A stretch of DNA of 64,000 bases from Plutella xylostella. Its lineage: Eukaryota > Arthropoda > Insecta > Lepidoptera > Plutellidae. Every line of letters starts with the position of its first letter. Within the stretch, counting starts at the first letter, position 1. The stretch spans positions 6,212,501 to 6,276,500 of the forward strand of contig NC_063986.1 in the NCBI RefSeq assembly GCF_932276165.1, in the 5' to 3' direction. Below are positions 53,451 to 63,098 of the stretch, piece by piece. The notes below the pieces were generated by a model. The model was given only the letters and a program-made list of their open reading frames with translations, made no database searches and had not been told where the DNA came from. The position numbers and the translations under genes are program-made.

Positions 53451-54228
53451 TTAATCTATAAAACTTTGAAACACTTGAAAAAATATACAATGGTTTGGTT
53501 ATCATTAAATGCACTTTATTTATCTGACCATATAGTAAACGAAAAGAACATACCTGATATTAGCGAAACATTTTTAATAAAGGCATCCGAACAACATCCA
53601 ATTCAGATGAGCCATTACCTATTAGTATATTAACAAGATCCTCTCTAATTATCACAACATTCAATAGTTTGCCGTTTTAAGAGTAATACCGATGAAGTGT
53701 GGAATTCAAGATTATTAAATTTTTATTTATTTTTGTTTCCTGCCTTCATATAAAATTATATGCAACAACTTTAGTAATTGCAGGAGCCAGTCCGGTCACT
53801 GAATTTATTTAAAAACAAATTTGCATCCACCGATTTTTATTTGCTTTTTTCGATGTAATAATAATGTGAACCGAGGGACATCTGAAAATAGAGGAGAGAT
53901 TTTGTACTTGAGAAGTTGTTTCCGTTTTGGGCAAGCGTTTTTAAATTAACTTCTAGATTCCAGGCAACAGGAATTATGAGATAGGTAAAAAAAATTGCAT
54001 GTCGAGACAGTTACAATATAGCATATTAATAATTGTCCATATGAAAAATAATAAATTTATAAGTATTTTATATTATTATCTTTTTTATTTGTAAAATATA
54101 TAGATAGTTTAGTAGGTATAAGTTAAGTAGTTAAATTTATTTTATGTGTGTGTACAAATGAACAAGAACTCGATAAATTTATAATATTAAATGTATACGA
54201 GTATAACCTAAATTAAATAATACTCGTA

Positions 54229-54464
54229 TTACAATTTGATCAAACTTCCGTCATTTCCAATAACATATTTAACAGGTCCATGTGAGTGGTTTTCATCTAA
54301 TTTTCGAATCCTCCCGTCCTTGTGGAGACCCACGCTCGCGCCGCAGCCTAATGAAATCCTTTTGGAACAATGATAACTGAATGAAGAGTTTTGATTGTAT
54401 GTGTAATCGTTTAGTAAAAGTAAACTTTTTCCTTTTTTGGTTGGAAATAGCCGGTACGGGAATT
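54229..54464 (-). CDS. mod(mdg4): FLYWCH terminal exon G7
   Basis: The acceptor TTTTATTACAG is followed by AA TTC CCG. It reads FPYRLFPTKKGKSLLLLNDY, TYNQNSSFS, YHCSKRISLGC (C-x7-C), DENHSHGPVKYVIGNDGSLI and TAA. One of three sisters (G7, G9, G10). It lacks an ATG and so is not found by start-based calling. Confidence 0.87.
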
Positions 54465-54529
54465 CTGTAATAAAACAGTTAAATTAATAACCAATGAATA
54501 GTAGCAGACCACATTTCCGTTAGTTCGAC

Positions 54530-54685
54530 GATATAGGTACATAATGATATCGCACCAGTGTTAAATAATCATTTATTTATAGTTTCTACGTCTATTACAA
54601 TCTGCACAAAGTGCCATCTTTCGTAAACGCATTTTACGAATACTACCATCTACATGGAGAAAGAGACTAGATTTACATTTGATAA
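54530..54685 (-). pseudogene. FLYWCH relic G8
   Basis: Reads CKSSLFLHVDGSIRK and then, after loss of the HxH segment, RKMALCADCN-like out-of-frame sequence. The 3' flank (54530-54620) matches the flank of G11 at 56808-56905, so it is a deleted copy of that exon. Confidence 0.7.
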
Positions 54686-54821
54686 ATATTACATTTATAA
54701 AAAAGACGATTACATGAATTTTACGATACATGAATTTTATGGCTGAATGTGGATAAGAGAATTCTTCACGGGTTACCGAAAATAATAAACAAAAAATAAT
54801 GAACTTATTATAAAATGTCTA

Positions 54822-55060
54822 TTACAATTTAATCAAAGTCCCATCATTTCCAATAACGTACTTAACAGTTCCATGTGAGTGGTTCTCATCTAATGTTCGG
54901 ATCCTGCCGTCTTTGTGGAGCAGTACTCTCGCACTGCACCCAACTACTGACATCCTTTTGGAACAATAATAACTGAATGTAGAGTTTTGATTGTATATGT
55001 AACCATTTAGTAAAAGTAAACTTTTTCCTTTTCTGGTCGGAAATAGCCGGTACGGGATTT
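54822..55060 (-). CDS. mod(mdg4): FLYWCH terminal exon G9
   Basis: The acceptor GTTTATTTCAG is followed by AA ATC CCG. It reads IPYRLFPTRKGKSLLLLNGY, IYNQNSTFS, YYCSKRMSVVGC (C-x8-C), DENHSHGTVKYVIGNDGTLI and stop. Confidence 0.89.
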
Positions 55061-55473
55061 CTGAAATAAACAGTTTAATTAATAACCAATGAATAGTAGC
55101 AGACCACATTTCCGTTAGTTCGACGATATACATAATAGAATAGAATAAAATTTTATTTCAGACCACGTCCATAAAACATTGTAACAAAACATAACACATA
55201 AAACAAACAAATACAAACATACAAATGCAGTAAATACTTAATACTAATAAATACTGATATGATATCATATACATAATGATATCAGCAGTCGGCCGCGCGT
55301 CTGTCGCGGTCCTCGGAAGCGGTGCCATACATTTTCATACTCTGATATTGCCTACAACTGTGGCGATCCACGGAATAGTCGAATAGTAGCATGACGTGTT
55401 TAAGACTATTTTTCACGGATTACCGAAAATAATAAAATACTTAAAAATAATGTTTTATTATATTAAATGTCTA

Positions 55474-55709
55474 TTACAATTTAATCAAAGTCCCATCATT
55501 TCCAATAACGTATTTAACAGTTCCATGTGTGTGGTTATCATCTAATGTTCGGATCGTCCCGTCCTTGTGGAGAAGCATCTTCGCACTGCAGCTAAGTGAA
55601 ATCCTTTTGGAACAATAATAACTCGATGCAGAGTTTTGATAGTACACGTAATCATTTAGTAAAAGTATACGTTTCCCTTTTCTGGTAGGGAATACCTGGT
55701 ATTGAAGAC
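55474..55709 (-). CDS. mod(mdg4): FLYWCH terminal exon G10
   Basis: The acceptor TTAATTTCAG is followed by GT CTT CAA. It reads LQYQVFPTRKGKRILLLNDY, VYYQNSASS, YYCSKRISLSC (C-x7-C), DDNHTHGTVKYVIGNDGTLI and stop. Shares its last 40 residues with G9 almost unchanged. Confidence 0.89.
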
Positions 55710-56875
55710 CTGAAATTAATACATGAAACAATAGAGAGCCGAAAGAGCTTGGGAAAACATTTTAGACGAAGCTGGTTTAAAATAAAGAAACAAGTATTTA
55801 ACACTTACATTTATTGACAAATCAATTATACCTACCCTACCACCTACCTAATTGACAAAAAAAACATTTCCATACATATGCCAGAAACACAAATTTCATA
55901 GTATTATGTGGATAAGACAATTTTTCACGGATTAAGGCGGCAGTCTTGCAAACCGCAGAATTTACAGAACACAAATATATATATATATAGTTATAGGTGT
56001 TTAAAGGGCATTACTGAGACACAATTTACATTAATTTTAAAGCAGAGGATTTCAGCTTCCCGATAAATTTGTTTTTTTTTCATTTTGGTGTTCAATTTGT
56101 TACTTTTATTAGGCGCTAAACATGCCTTTGTGTTGGTAACACGCGCGTAGAGTCATATTGAAGCTTGTTACGAGAAAACATAACTAAATCAAGAAAAGTA
56201 TTCAAATAATATAAACAGACCGGGACGGCTTGGCAAGGGATTTTGCCGTGAGTCAGCGCACACAGGCCGCTTAGATACCGCGGCATTCCAGCACGATGCC
56301 ACGGCATGCCACGACGCGGCGCGGCACAACAAAGCAAAAGACAAGCCTCAACGACTCCGGCTGCCTGATACATTTTTACCCCCTTATTCAGAAAAGTTAT
56401 AGAACGTTTTAGCTAACAAATTGTTATCTGTCAGAGACGGACAAAACAGTTCATTAGCTATCCCTCTCTGTCAAAGAACAAATTGTTCTCTTCAGAGAGG
56501 GACAAAACAGTTCATGAGCCAAAATGTTCTGTAACTTTTTTACGAAAAAAGAAGACTAGCCCCCTTGCTAGTCTTCAGTTGCGTTTGATCGAGTGTTGGT
56601 GTGCCTCAGTTTTAAAATGGTAGATTGGGATTTGGTGTTGATATCGATTATTGCAGTTGAAGAAAAAGGTGCACAAGCTGATGATAGGGATATAAGAAGA
56701 TTGTGGGTTGATAATTTTGTGCCAGAGTCCGTGGCATGCCGTTGCCTACCGCAGTATGCCACGGCATCCCGCCACGGGAGCCTGTGGCGCCACATTTCCG
56801 TTAGTTCGACGATATAGGTACATAATGATATCTCACCAGTGCTAAATAATCATTTATTTATAGTTTCTAAGTCTA
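55710..56875. other. Repeat-filled spacer
   Basis: Contains palindromic MITE copy 4 at 56379-56550 and GC-rich patches rich in GCATGCCACGGC. A (TA)-rich tract lies near 55970-55990. The frames at 56116-56373 and 56568-56817 overlap these repeats and have no domain. Confidence 0.45.
56379..56550. mobile_element. Palindromic MITE copy 4 (decayed)
   Basis: CCCCCTTATTCAGAAAAGTT left end, AGAGAGGGACAAAACAGTTC centre, right end ACTTTTTTACGAAAAAAGAA. Most diverged of the four copies, with a partial internal duplication. Confidence 0.7.
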
Positions 56876-57115
56876 TTACAATCTGCACAAAGTGCCATCT
56901 TTCGTAATCGCGTACTTAATTGGGCCATGCGTATGGTTCTCGTCTACTTTACGAATGCTGCCATCTGTATTAAGAAAGACACTAGCTTTACATCCAGATG
57001 AAAACTTTTTCGAACAATAAAACCTTAAGTTACTAACTTTATTATAAGTGTATGTAATCATTCATTAATAGTAATTGATTTCCTTTCTTGGTCGGGAATA
57101 GCCGGTATTCGTAGC
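56876..57115 (-). pseudogene. mod(mdg4): FLYWCH exon G11 with a 4-base frameshift
   Basis: The acceptor ATGTTTCAG is followed by GC TAC GAA and reads YEYRLFPTKKGNQLLLMNDY. A duplicated ATAC (TTACATACAC against the expected TTACAC) then shifts the frame. The rest is open in another frame: TYNKVSNLR, FYCSKKFSSGC (C-x7-C), DENHTHGPIKYAITKDG, TLCRL and stop. The finger is intact but cannot be joined in frame from this acceptor. A sequencing error should be excluded. Confidence 0.78.
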
Positions 57116-57786
57116 CTGAAACATCAAAATATATCTAAGAAAACATTTTGTATAAAAAAATTAGCATATTTAATAAAAACCCATGTCAACCAATTTAGGA
57201 ATGTGACCTAATACAACCATCATCTAGAATATCATCATACATAATATGCAACTATCATTTAAAAAAAATATTTATTAAAGAAAAACTTATTATACTGTTT
57301 TTCATCTTTCGGATACCACCACGCACAGGGGTGTGAAAAACTAAAATAAAAAACATTACCCTCCTCCTTCGGGAGTCAGGTAAAAATAGTCATGGCAATA
57401 GTAATAATAATAATAAGCATTTATTTCAGGCAACTAAAAGGCCCATATGTTTCACGCCCATAAGTTAAGGCGAAGATTCAGCGGTGAAAAGGAAGAAAGG
57501 TTATTAAAGCTGACATAATTAATAGATATAATATTTTTTGCCTAAATCAGCTAACTTCCGCAAAATGTACATTATAATTTCCGAAAAATGATGTCGTCTA
57601 ATTTACTTCACCTTTCCACCTTATTGGCAATTTCGCCATAGTGGGTTAGAGCATAACCAGGGATTATTGCTTGACTTTTGACACATCTATTAAGAATTTA
57701 ATATGGAGATGACGTATAATTGATCAACCTTTCCCTGGTTACGATCTAACCGACGATGGAGAAATTGGAGCTTAGACACATAAAAT
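57116..57786. other. Non-coding spacer with a MITE
   Basis: Positions 57395-57480 look like the end of a retroelement copy ((AAT)n followed by GCATTTATTTCAGGCAACTA). Positions 57640-57772 are a MITE related to 14055, flanked by GGTTAGA and TCTAACC. Confidence 0.5.
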
Positions 57787-57995
57787 TCAGTGATTGTGTA
57801 CATTTATAATTTTGACGATGTGTCCGTCGACGGTGATGATGCAGGCCCGGCAGCCGCGCTGCGAGGTGCACACCCACCGCGTCCGGATCCCCGCCACGCT
57901 GTGGACGCCGAACTTGTGGACACCCACCACTATCTGCTTCTTACCGCGGCTCGATAGTAGGAAGCGAGGGGTGTCACAGGGGTATGGGATTTTAC
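57787..57995 (-). CDS. mod(mdg4): FLYWCH terminal exon F6
   Basis: The acceptor CATATTTTCAG is followed by GT AAA ATC. It reads KIPYPCDTPRFLLSSRGKKQ, IVVGVHKFGVHSVAG, RWVCTSQRGC (C-x5-C, two short), IINVHNH and TGA. GC-rich. Confidence 0.85.
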
Positions 57996-58443
57996 CTGAA
58001 AATATGTGGTGTGATGGTTATTCTGTTATATTTAGTGGCTCATCCACTCGGCTGCGCGAGGACGTGCGAGAGTGTCCCCTGGCCTGGACAAAAATATCAT
58101 TTTAGGGCCAGCGTGGGAGATCATTTTCTTTAGCGGCCCTTACGCTAGTAATATGTAAATGTTTGATATCAAAAACTATTTAACAATATCACGTGTTTAA
58201 TTTACCATTTATTTATTTATTTATGTTTCGTATAATTAGTCTAATTTAGCACCTAAGTTCAGGGCCAATAGTGAAAACTAGCGCTGCATAGATTATATAT
58301 TATATAACTCGCAGCATTGCTGAGATTGTTCTTTTGCCACCTTTAAATACCACTATCCCTGTCAAGTTCATTTTGTATGTGGCAATGAATGTTTTCTTTC
58401 TTTCTTCCTTTCGTTCATCCCACATCTGTACAACAGTTATGTG

Positions 58444-58640
58444 TCAGTGTGAATGATTATTGTTAATATATGTTATTTCATCTCCAATAGTGTAGAGATT
58501 AGCCTTGCAGCCCTTCGCTTGTCGTGTGGTGCAGGACCAGCGTGCCTTGTTGCCCACGTGGCTGTGGACGCCGAACTTGTAGCCGCCGATTATAATCTGT
58601 TTGCTGCCGCGACTTGATGTTACGAATCGGGGCGCAAGAT
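58444..58640 (-). CDS. mod(mdg4): FLYWCH terminal exon F7
   Basis: The acceptor CTTTATTTCAG is followed by AT CTT GCG. It reads LAPRFVTSSRGSKQIIIGGY, KFGVHSHVG, RWSCTTRQAKGC (C-x7-C), INNNHSH and TGA. Confidence 0.86.
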
Positions 58641-59261
58641 CTGAAATAAAGAGTTAAATAGGTACCTATATAATTTTATTACTATTAAATTATTTATTGC
58701 ACATAAATTAATTTGTACCTACATAGGCGAACTTAATGCTAAAAGCATTCTCTTCCAGTTAACCTTGGGCGTTGTGGAAAAAGTGCGAAAGACAATGCGG
58801 ACAGTTATAACTTGCTTTTAACATTTAACTGCCGATTTGGTCTAAACGCGCCACTAACAACGAGGTTACGTCTAAGAGACGTAGATATTAGAAAAAACAT
58901 TTTAAAAAAGTATTCGTTTTATTTAATTTATAACCACCTATACAAATACTATAGTTAAATGGCTTATAATATATGGATAGTCAATAAAACAATTAGTTAA
59001 TTTAACAACAAATCAGCCTTCATTAATGAGATCACAAGTTTTATTTGAACATTTTCAGGAATTTATAATAGACATATATATTTTTTTGATTTATACACAT
59101 ATCAGTAGAAAATAAATGTAAACTTTTATAACTAATAAAATGAAAACGAATCAGCACGAAAACTTTACGAAAAAAAAAACTGACACATAATCAACTTAGC
59201 ATATTAAAGATACGGTCAGATTTGTCGTTACCGAGGTGTCTCATAGCAGTGATAATGTATT
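58641..59261. other. Non-coding spacer
   Basis: AT-rich, nothing recognised. Confidence 0.4.
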
Positions 59262-59410
59262 TTAAATTAAATTCTTTGATTCCGGTCCTGTTACTGGTAT
59301 ATAATGCCGATTTAATAGCTCATCGTCGTCAACTTTCGGTTCATAAAGCTCTTTATAGATTTCAGGGGGCAATGATATAAGTTCTTCTCTATTGTTAGTA
59401 GTTTTGCCTT
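59262..59410 (-). CDS. Candidate terminal exon with no known domain
   Basis: An AG at 59411-59412 (CCTAACCTAACAAAAG) is followed by AA GGC AAA, phase 1. The open frame reads GKTTNNREELISLPPEIYKE, LYEPKVDDDELLNRHYIPVT, GPESKNLI and TAA. The composition is protein-like and acidic, very different from the basic fingers around it. It lacks a methionine and has a weak pyrimidine tract. It could be an alternative tail of the locus, a remnant of the piggyBac-type source of the next exon, or chance. Confidence 0.35.
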
Positions 59411-59456
59411 CTTTTGTTAGGTTAGGATATAATATAATGGTTATATAATGATACGG

Positions 59457-59785
59457 TCAGTATGGCTTGCAGCTATTGCATATTTGTAGGCAACTCGCAA
59501 GGCACATGGGTTTCTTGCAGAGACAACATGAATATTTTGTGCGTCTTTTTAGTCGACTTGGACAAATTGTACAGGTCTTCCGAATAACCAGCTGTTCTGG
59601 AGCATATGCTCGGGCAGGAGGCGGTGAGGGCGTATCTGTAGGGACAATAACTCGTTCAATGGGACACCGTAGGTCTCGCACGACCTGTCTCCTTTCTCTC
59701 AGTGTCCTATGATTATCAATTGCTTGATTTTTATAATCACTAGGTAGTCCTCTTTTTTGATCCTGAACTACCACTTTCAGCCATT
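59457..59785 (-). CDS. Terminal exon coding a piggyBac-type Cys-rich domain (copy 2)
   Basis: The acceptor TTTTTTTCCTACAG is followed by AA TGG CTG, phase 1. The product is about 109 residues. A basic/proline linker (WLKVVVQDQKRGLPSDYKNQ, DTPSPPPARAYAPEQL) leads into C-x2-C-x11-C-x2-C-x4-C and further Cys pairs: RKTCTICPSRLKRRTKYSCC, LCKKPMC, LASCLQICNSCKPY, stop. The R-K-T before the pattern and the Cys spacing match the C-terminal domain of a second, different branch of piggyBac transposases from copy 1, so two separate captures are likely. The catalytic domain is absent. Confidence 0.78.
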
Positions 59786-60345
59786 CTGTAGGAAAAAAAT
59801 ATGTTAATTACGATGTGACGACCTCAAGACACTAAGGTAGTACATGCATTAACAACGTGGTGACGACCAAAAGACGTATCAAGTTTTGAACATAAACACC
59901 GTACTTACGTCTGTGAGACGTCTTGAGCTCCGCATAACAGGTGCATTACAGCACCTGTGCACGCGCCGTAAGCGGGACGCCGACGACAAGTAGAACACGC
60001 GGGGGGAGGAGGGTACTGAGCCGCGGGACCTTGGTAACGCTTCGGGTGAAAAAAAAAAGACAAAATAAAAACGCGGCCGTCTGTGAGACGGGTAGGTCGC
60101 CAGTTAAAGGTTAACCTATTAGTAACTTATCTTCCGTTAAAACATTCTATCTATTTAAAAAACCGCAGCGAAATCCGTTGAGTATAAACGCATATGGTGT
60201 GATTTTACTTCACTTGGATGTGTACTATATGATATGTACCTATAGTTAGCGTGTAGGAGCAATAGGTTTACGTACACAAAATAACAAGACATACATTAAT
60301 TAAATTTATTCAAATAACAATAGACATATAGACTGCGAGTAGACT
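59786..60345. other. Non-coding spacer
   Basis: Contains a GC-rich patch at 59930-60100 (CGTCTGTGAGACG-like units), probably a repeat. No exon seen. Confidence 0.4.
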
Positions 60346-60502
60346 AAGCCCCTTCTCCCACTACGCGACGCGACTGCGACGCAACACATGATCGCCTATA
60401 AAAAAGGGGTCTTCGACGCGTCGTTGACTCATCAATTATAAGCGACCAAGGCTTGAGTCGCAGTAGCCTCGCTTGAGAGTCGCGTAGTGGGAGAAGGGGC
60501 TT
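60346..60502. mobile_element. MITE with AAGCCCCTTCTCCCACTACG ends
   Basis: The left arm AAGCCCCTTCTCCCACTACG and the right arm TAGTGGGAGAAGGGGCTT are inverted, and TA-rich three-base flanks suggest a TWA target. Several GCGACTGCGACGC subrepeats inside. Confidence 0.85.
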
Positions 60503-60543
60503 AGGAATATAATACAACAACAAACGCGAACAATAACTATGTT

Positions 60544-60737
60544 TTAATGTTGATGAACATTATTTATATTGATGATTTCGTCGTCCACGGTGGTGATGAC
60601 TGCCCGGCACCGGGCGTTGTGCTTGGTACACCGCCAGCGCGTCCTTATCCCCGCTTTGCTGTGGAGACAAAACCGGAAGCGCCCGACTTGTATCTGCTTC
60701 GTGCCGCGAAGAGATGTCACAAACTGTGGCGTGATAT
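60544..60737 (-). CDS. mod(mdg4): FLYWCH terminal exon F8
   Basis: The acceptor TCTATCATCAG is followed by AT ATC ACG. It reads ITPQFVTSLRGTKQIQVGRF, RFCLHSKAG, RWRCTKHNARC (C-x6-C), INNVHQH and TAA. The HxH is HQH. Confidence 0.85.
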
Positions 60738-61071
60738 CTGATGATAGATTGTAGAATTATAGGATTACTATAATTTTCGTAACACTGTCAGGGTAGAAGG
60801 ATGGCATGAGGATGCCACGTTTCACGCCAATTTCTTAACCTTCCAATACCTAGTACCTAGAATGTGTAAACTGAGGTCGTTTCCGACAGAGACGGGCGTT
60901 TTTAGCGTTAGTTATTAAGACATTCTATATTCTAGGTTTTGTGAAAAACGCATTCAAATGGAAGTTATGATTTTTATTCAATATGCGGCGCTAGTGAGCT
61001 TGCTCTTAACCTTAAGTATTGTTAGCTAATTTATAGTAATAGTGTGGCATTGGTACTGGCACAGTAGCGGT

Positions 61072-61268
61072 TCAGTGCGTGTGAGTGTTCTTTATCCTGA
61101 CGACTCGATCATCAACAGTCATGAGGGCAGCCCTGCAGTTCAAAGACGAGTGTTTAACACAGGTCCAACGCGTTTTGTTTCCCGACGTATATTGACTCGA
61201 GAACGTATAGGCACCGAGTTGTATCTGCTTACTGCCGCGGCTAGATATCACAAATGTTGGAACGTCGT
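61072..61268 (-). CDS. mod(mdg4): FLYWCH terminal exon F9
   Basis: The acceptor TTTTTGTTTCAG is followed by AC GAC GTT. It reads DVPTFVISSRGSKQIQLGAY, TFSSQYTSG, RWTCVKHSSLNC (C-x7-C), IKNTHTH and TGA. Confidence 0.86.
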
Positions 61269-61567
61269 CTGAAACAAAAATATTTTTTAAATTATATACA
61301 TATACCTACCAAGAAATCATACATACAGCATACAGAAGATAGGAGGAAAACGCCTAAAACGTAGTAGGTATTTAAAAAAATATCATAGTCAAATATAGTA
61401 AGTAATATGAGTATGAGTACCTACTTCGTTTATCAAATACGCAAATAAAAAAATAATACTTAAAAAAAAACTTTTATTGAATATAAACAATCAACATTAT
61501 TTAAGTATTCTCTTGATCATTATGGTCCATGTTTTATGGTTAAACTTGAGACAGAACTTGTTTCAGT

Positions 61568-61764
61568 TCAATGTGTATGAAAATTGTTCACCTTGATGAA
61601 ATGGCGACCGATGGTCATAATGGAGGCCCTGCATTTCTTGGCATAGTGTTTACAGCAAGTCCAGCGTGTTTTAGATCCAGTTTTAGAATGAATCCCAAAT
61701 AAATATGACCCTAATAAAATTTGCTCTGTACCACGACTCGACATTATAAACTGGGGAATATCTT
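61568..61764 (-). CDS. mod(mdg4): FLYWCH terminal exon F10
   Basis: The acceptor TTTTTTTCAG is followed by AA GAT ATT. It reads DIPQFIMSSRGTEQILLGSY, LFGIHSKTG, RWTCCKHYAKKC (C-x7-C), VNNFHTH and TGA. The right-most FLYWCH exon in the window, so probably the one closest to the shared upstream exons, which must lie beyond 64 kb if they are in cis. Confidence 0.86.
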
Positions 61765-61799
61765 CTGAAAAAAATAATGTTATAATTTCACATTTGTAT

Positions 61800-62000
61800 T
61801 AAATAAATAAAATAAAATAAAAATAGTTTTATTGTTCAAGTAAAGGTACATATTGATTCAACATTATAGAAGTTACAGTATTACTATTACCCTTATGTAC
61901 TAAGATATGGAAAACTTCCAATACCTGTACTAGATATAATCTGTATTACAGGTATTAGTGCCCTCCTTGGAATTGTTCTAATATAGGTAGGATGTAGTCG
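61800..62000. repeat. Probable retroelement tail
   Basis: TAAATAAAATAAAATAAAAA, then AGTTTTATTGTTCAAGTAAA; this resembles the terminal region of CR1/Jockey-type copies. It may be the 3' end of the LINE at 63.1 kb, with the transposon at 62101-62915 nested in it. Confidence 0.4.
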
Positions 62001-62100
62001 TTTTTTACATGTTTATGTACTTAATTTTTAAAGTTAGGTTATATTTTAGGTAGGTACCTTTAAAATTACATAAAAATTAAAAGAAAATAAAAAAATTATA

Positions 62101-62915
62101 GGGTAACGTAACGTACCTTGGGACGCTTGTACCTCGGGACATTGATTGTATTTTAAAAACCGGCTAAATAAACACATTAAAATTCTACCCTAGGCATAGT
62201 ATTTTACTCGCTTGGCAAAACTAGTGAGTCTCGTGATCATACCAGCATCGAGTGTGTGGTGAAGACAATATGAAGTTTTTTGGAGTCAAAAGTAGCTTTT
62301 GTATAGTTTTTTGTGTTGCTTTATCTCATTGAGGCATGCTCAAAATAAAGACATGGATGTCACGTATAACTTTTCAGTTATTAAATTTTATGACATGGCA
62401 ATTATCTGAAAGATTCCTAAATTAAAATAAAGATATTTAAATTTTGGTTAAATATTGCTTTTTTGTACCTTGGGACACGATTAAATTTGTACCTTGGGAC
62501 ACTGTTTCCTATGGCTTTGTACTATGGAAAATGCAAACATCTAAATAACGCCTTATATCTCTGCTCTTATTAGTGCCAGAGTGAAACTAGACAGAAGAGA
62601 GATGCAGTAAATCAATAAGAACAGAGATATAAGGCGTTATTTAGAAGTTTGCATTTTCCATAGTACAAAGCTATAGGAAACAGTGTCCCAAGGTACAAAC
62701 GTGTAACGTACCTTGGGTCAAAACAAGCATTTTTACTTTTATTTTAATTTAATAAAATCTGGCCACACTAAAGCTTTAGCACAAATACTAGTGATAATAG
62801 ATTATATATCCTACCGAATAAAGAAAATTTCACATTAATATCTTAGTTGTACGCTGCGATAGCTTCATTCAAAGTTGGCGTAGTCGAAAATGTCCCTAGG
62901 TACGTTACGTTACCC
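62101..62915. mobile_element. Non-autonomous DNA transposon with 24-bp TIRs and TA duplication
   Basis: Left TIR 62101-62124 (GGGTAACGTAACGTACCTTG then GGAC), right TIR 62892-62915 its complement with one mismatch, TA on both sides (62099-62100 and 62916-62917). The unit GTACCTTGGGAC recurs inside at about 62130, 62467, 62491 and, inverted, near 62685. A long inner inverted repeat (about 85-bp arms, 62488-62575 against 62612-62697) forms a second hairpin. No transposase frame. TA target fits a Tc1/mariner-type mobiliser. Confidence 0.88.
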
Positions 62916-63098
62916 TAATAATTTAGCATGCTTTGTTGTGTATATGTGTAAATGACTGTGTGCCTATGTGTGTTAATGTATGTGTGTAAGTGTATATGTG
63001 TGAATGTGTAAATGGGTTTTGTTAGTATGATTGATTGTGTAAATTTCTATGTCAAAGTGGTCGACTGTCTTTCATCAAATTTACAGTGTTTGTGTTAT

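Larger units (their letters stand above)
52578..53750. repeat. Tandem duplication, unit 2 (contains G6)
   Basis: Copy of unit 1 with a 12-base insertion in the exon and palindromic MITE copy 3 at 53308-53450, both absent in unit 1. The MITE therefore moved in after the duplication. Confidence 0.9.

Noticed and set aside
59457..59774. Complete piggyBac transposon at 59.5 kb
   Set aside because: No DDE-coding sequence, no inverted ends and no TTAA flanks seen nearby.
4653..61764. Each FLYWCH ORF as an independent small gene
   Set aside because: Many have no methionine, all begin at a phase-1 acceptor, and listed start codons often fall in introns or mid-domain.
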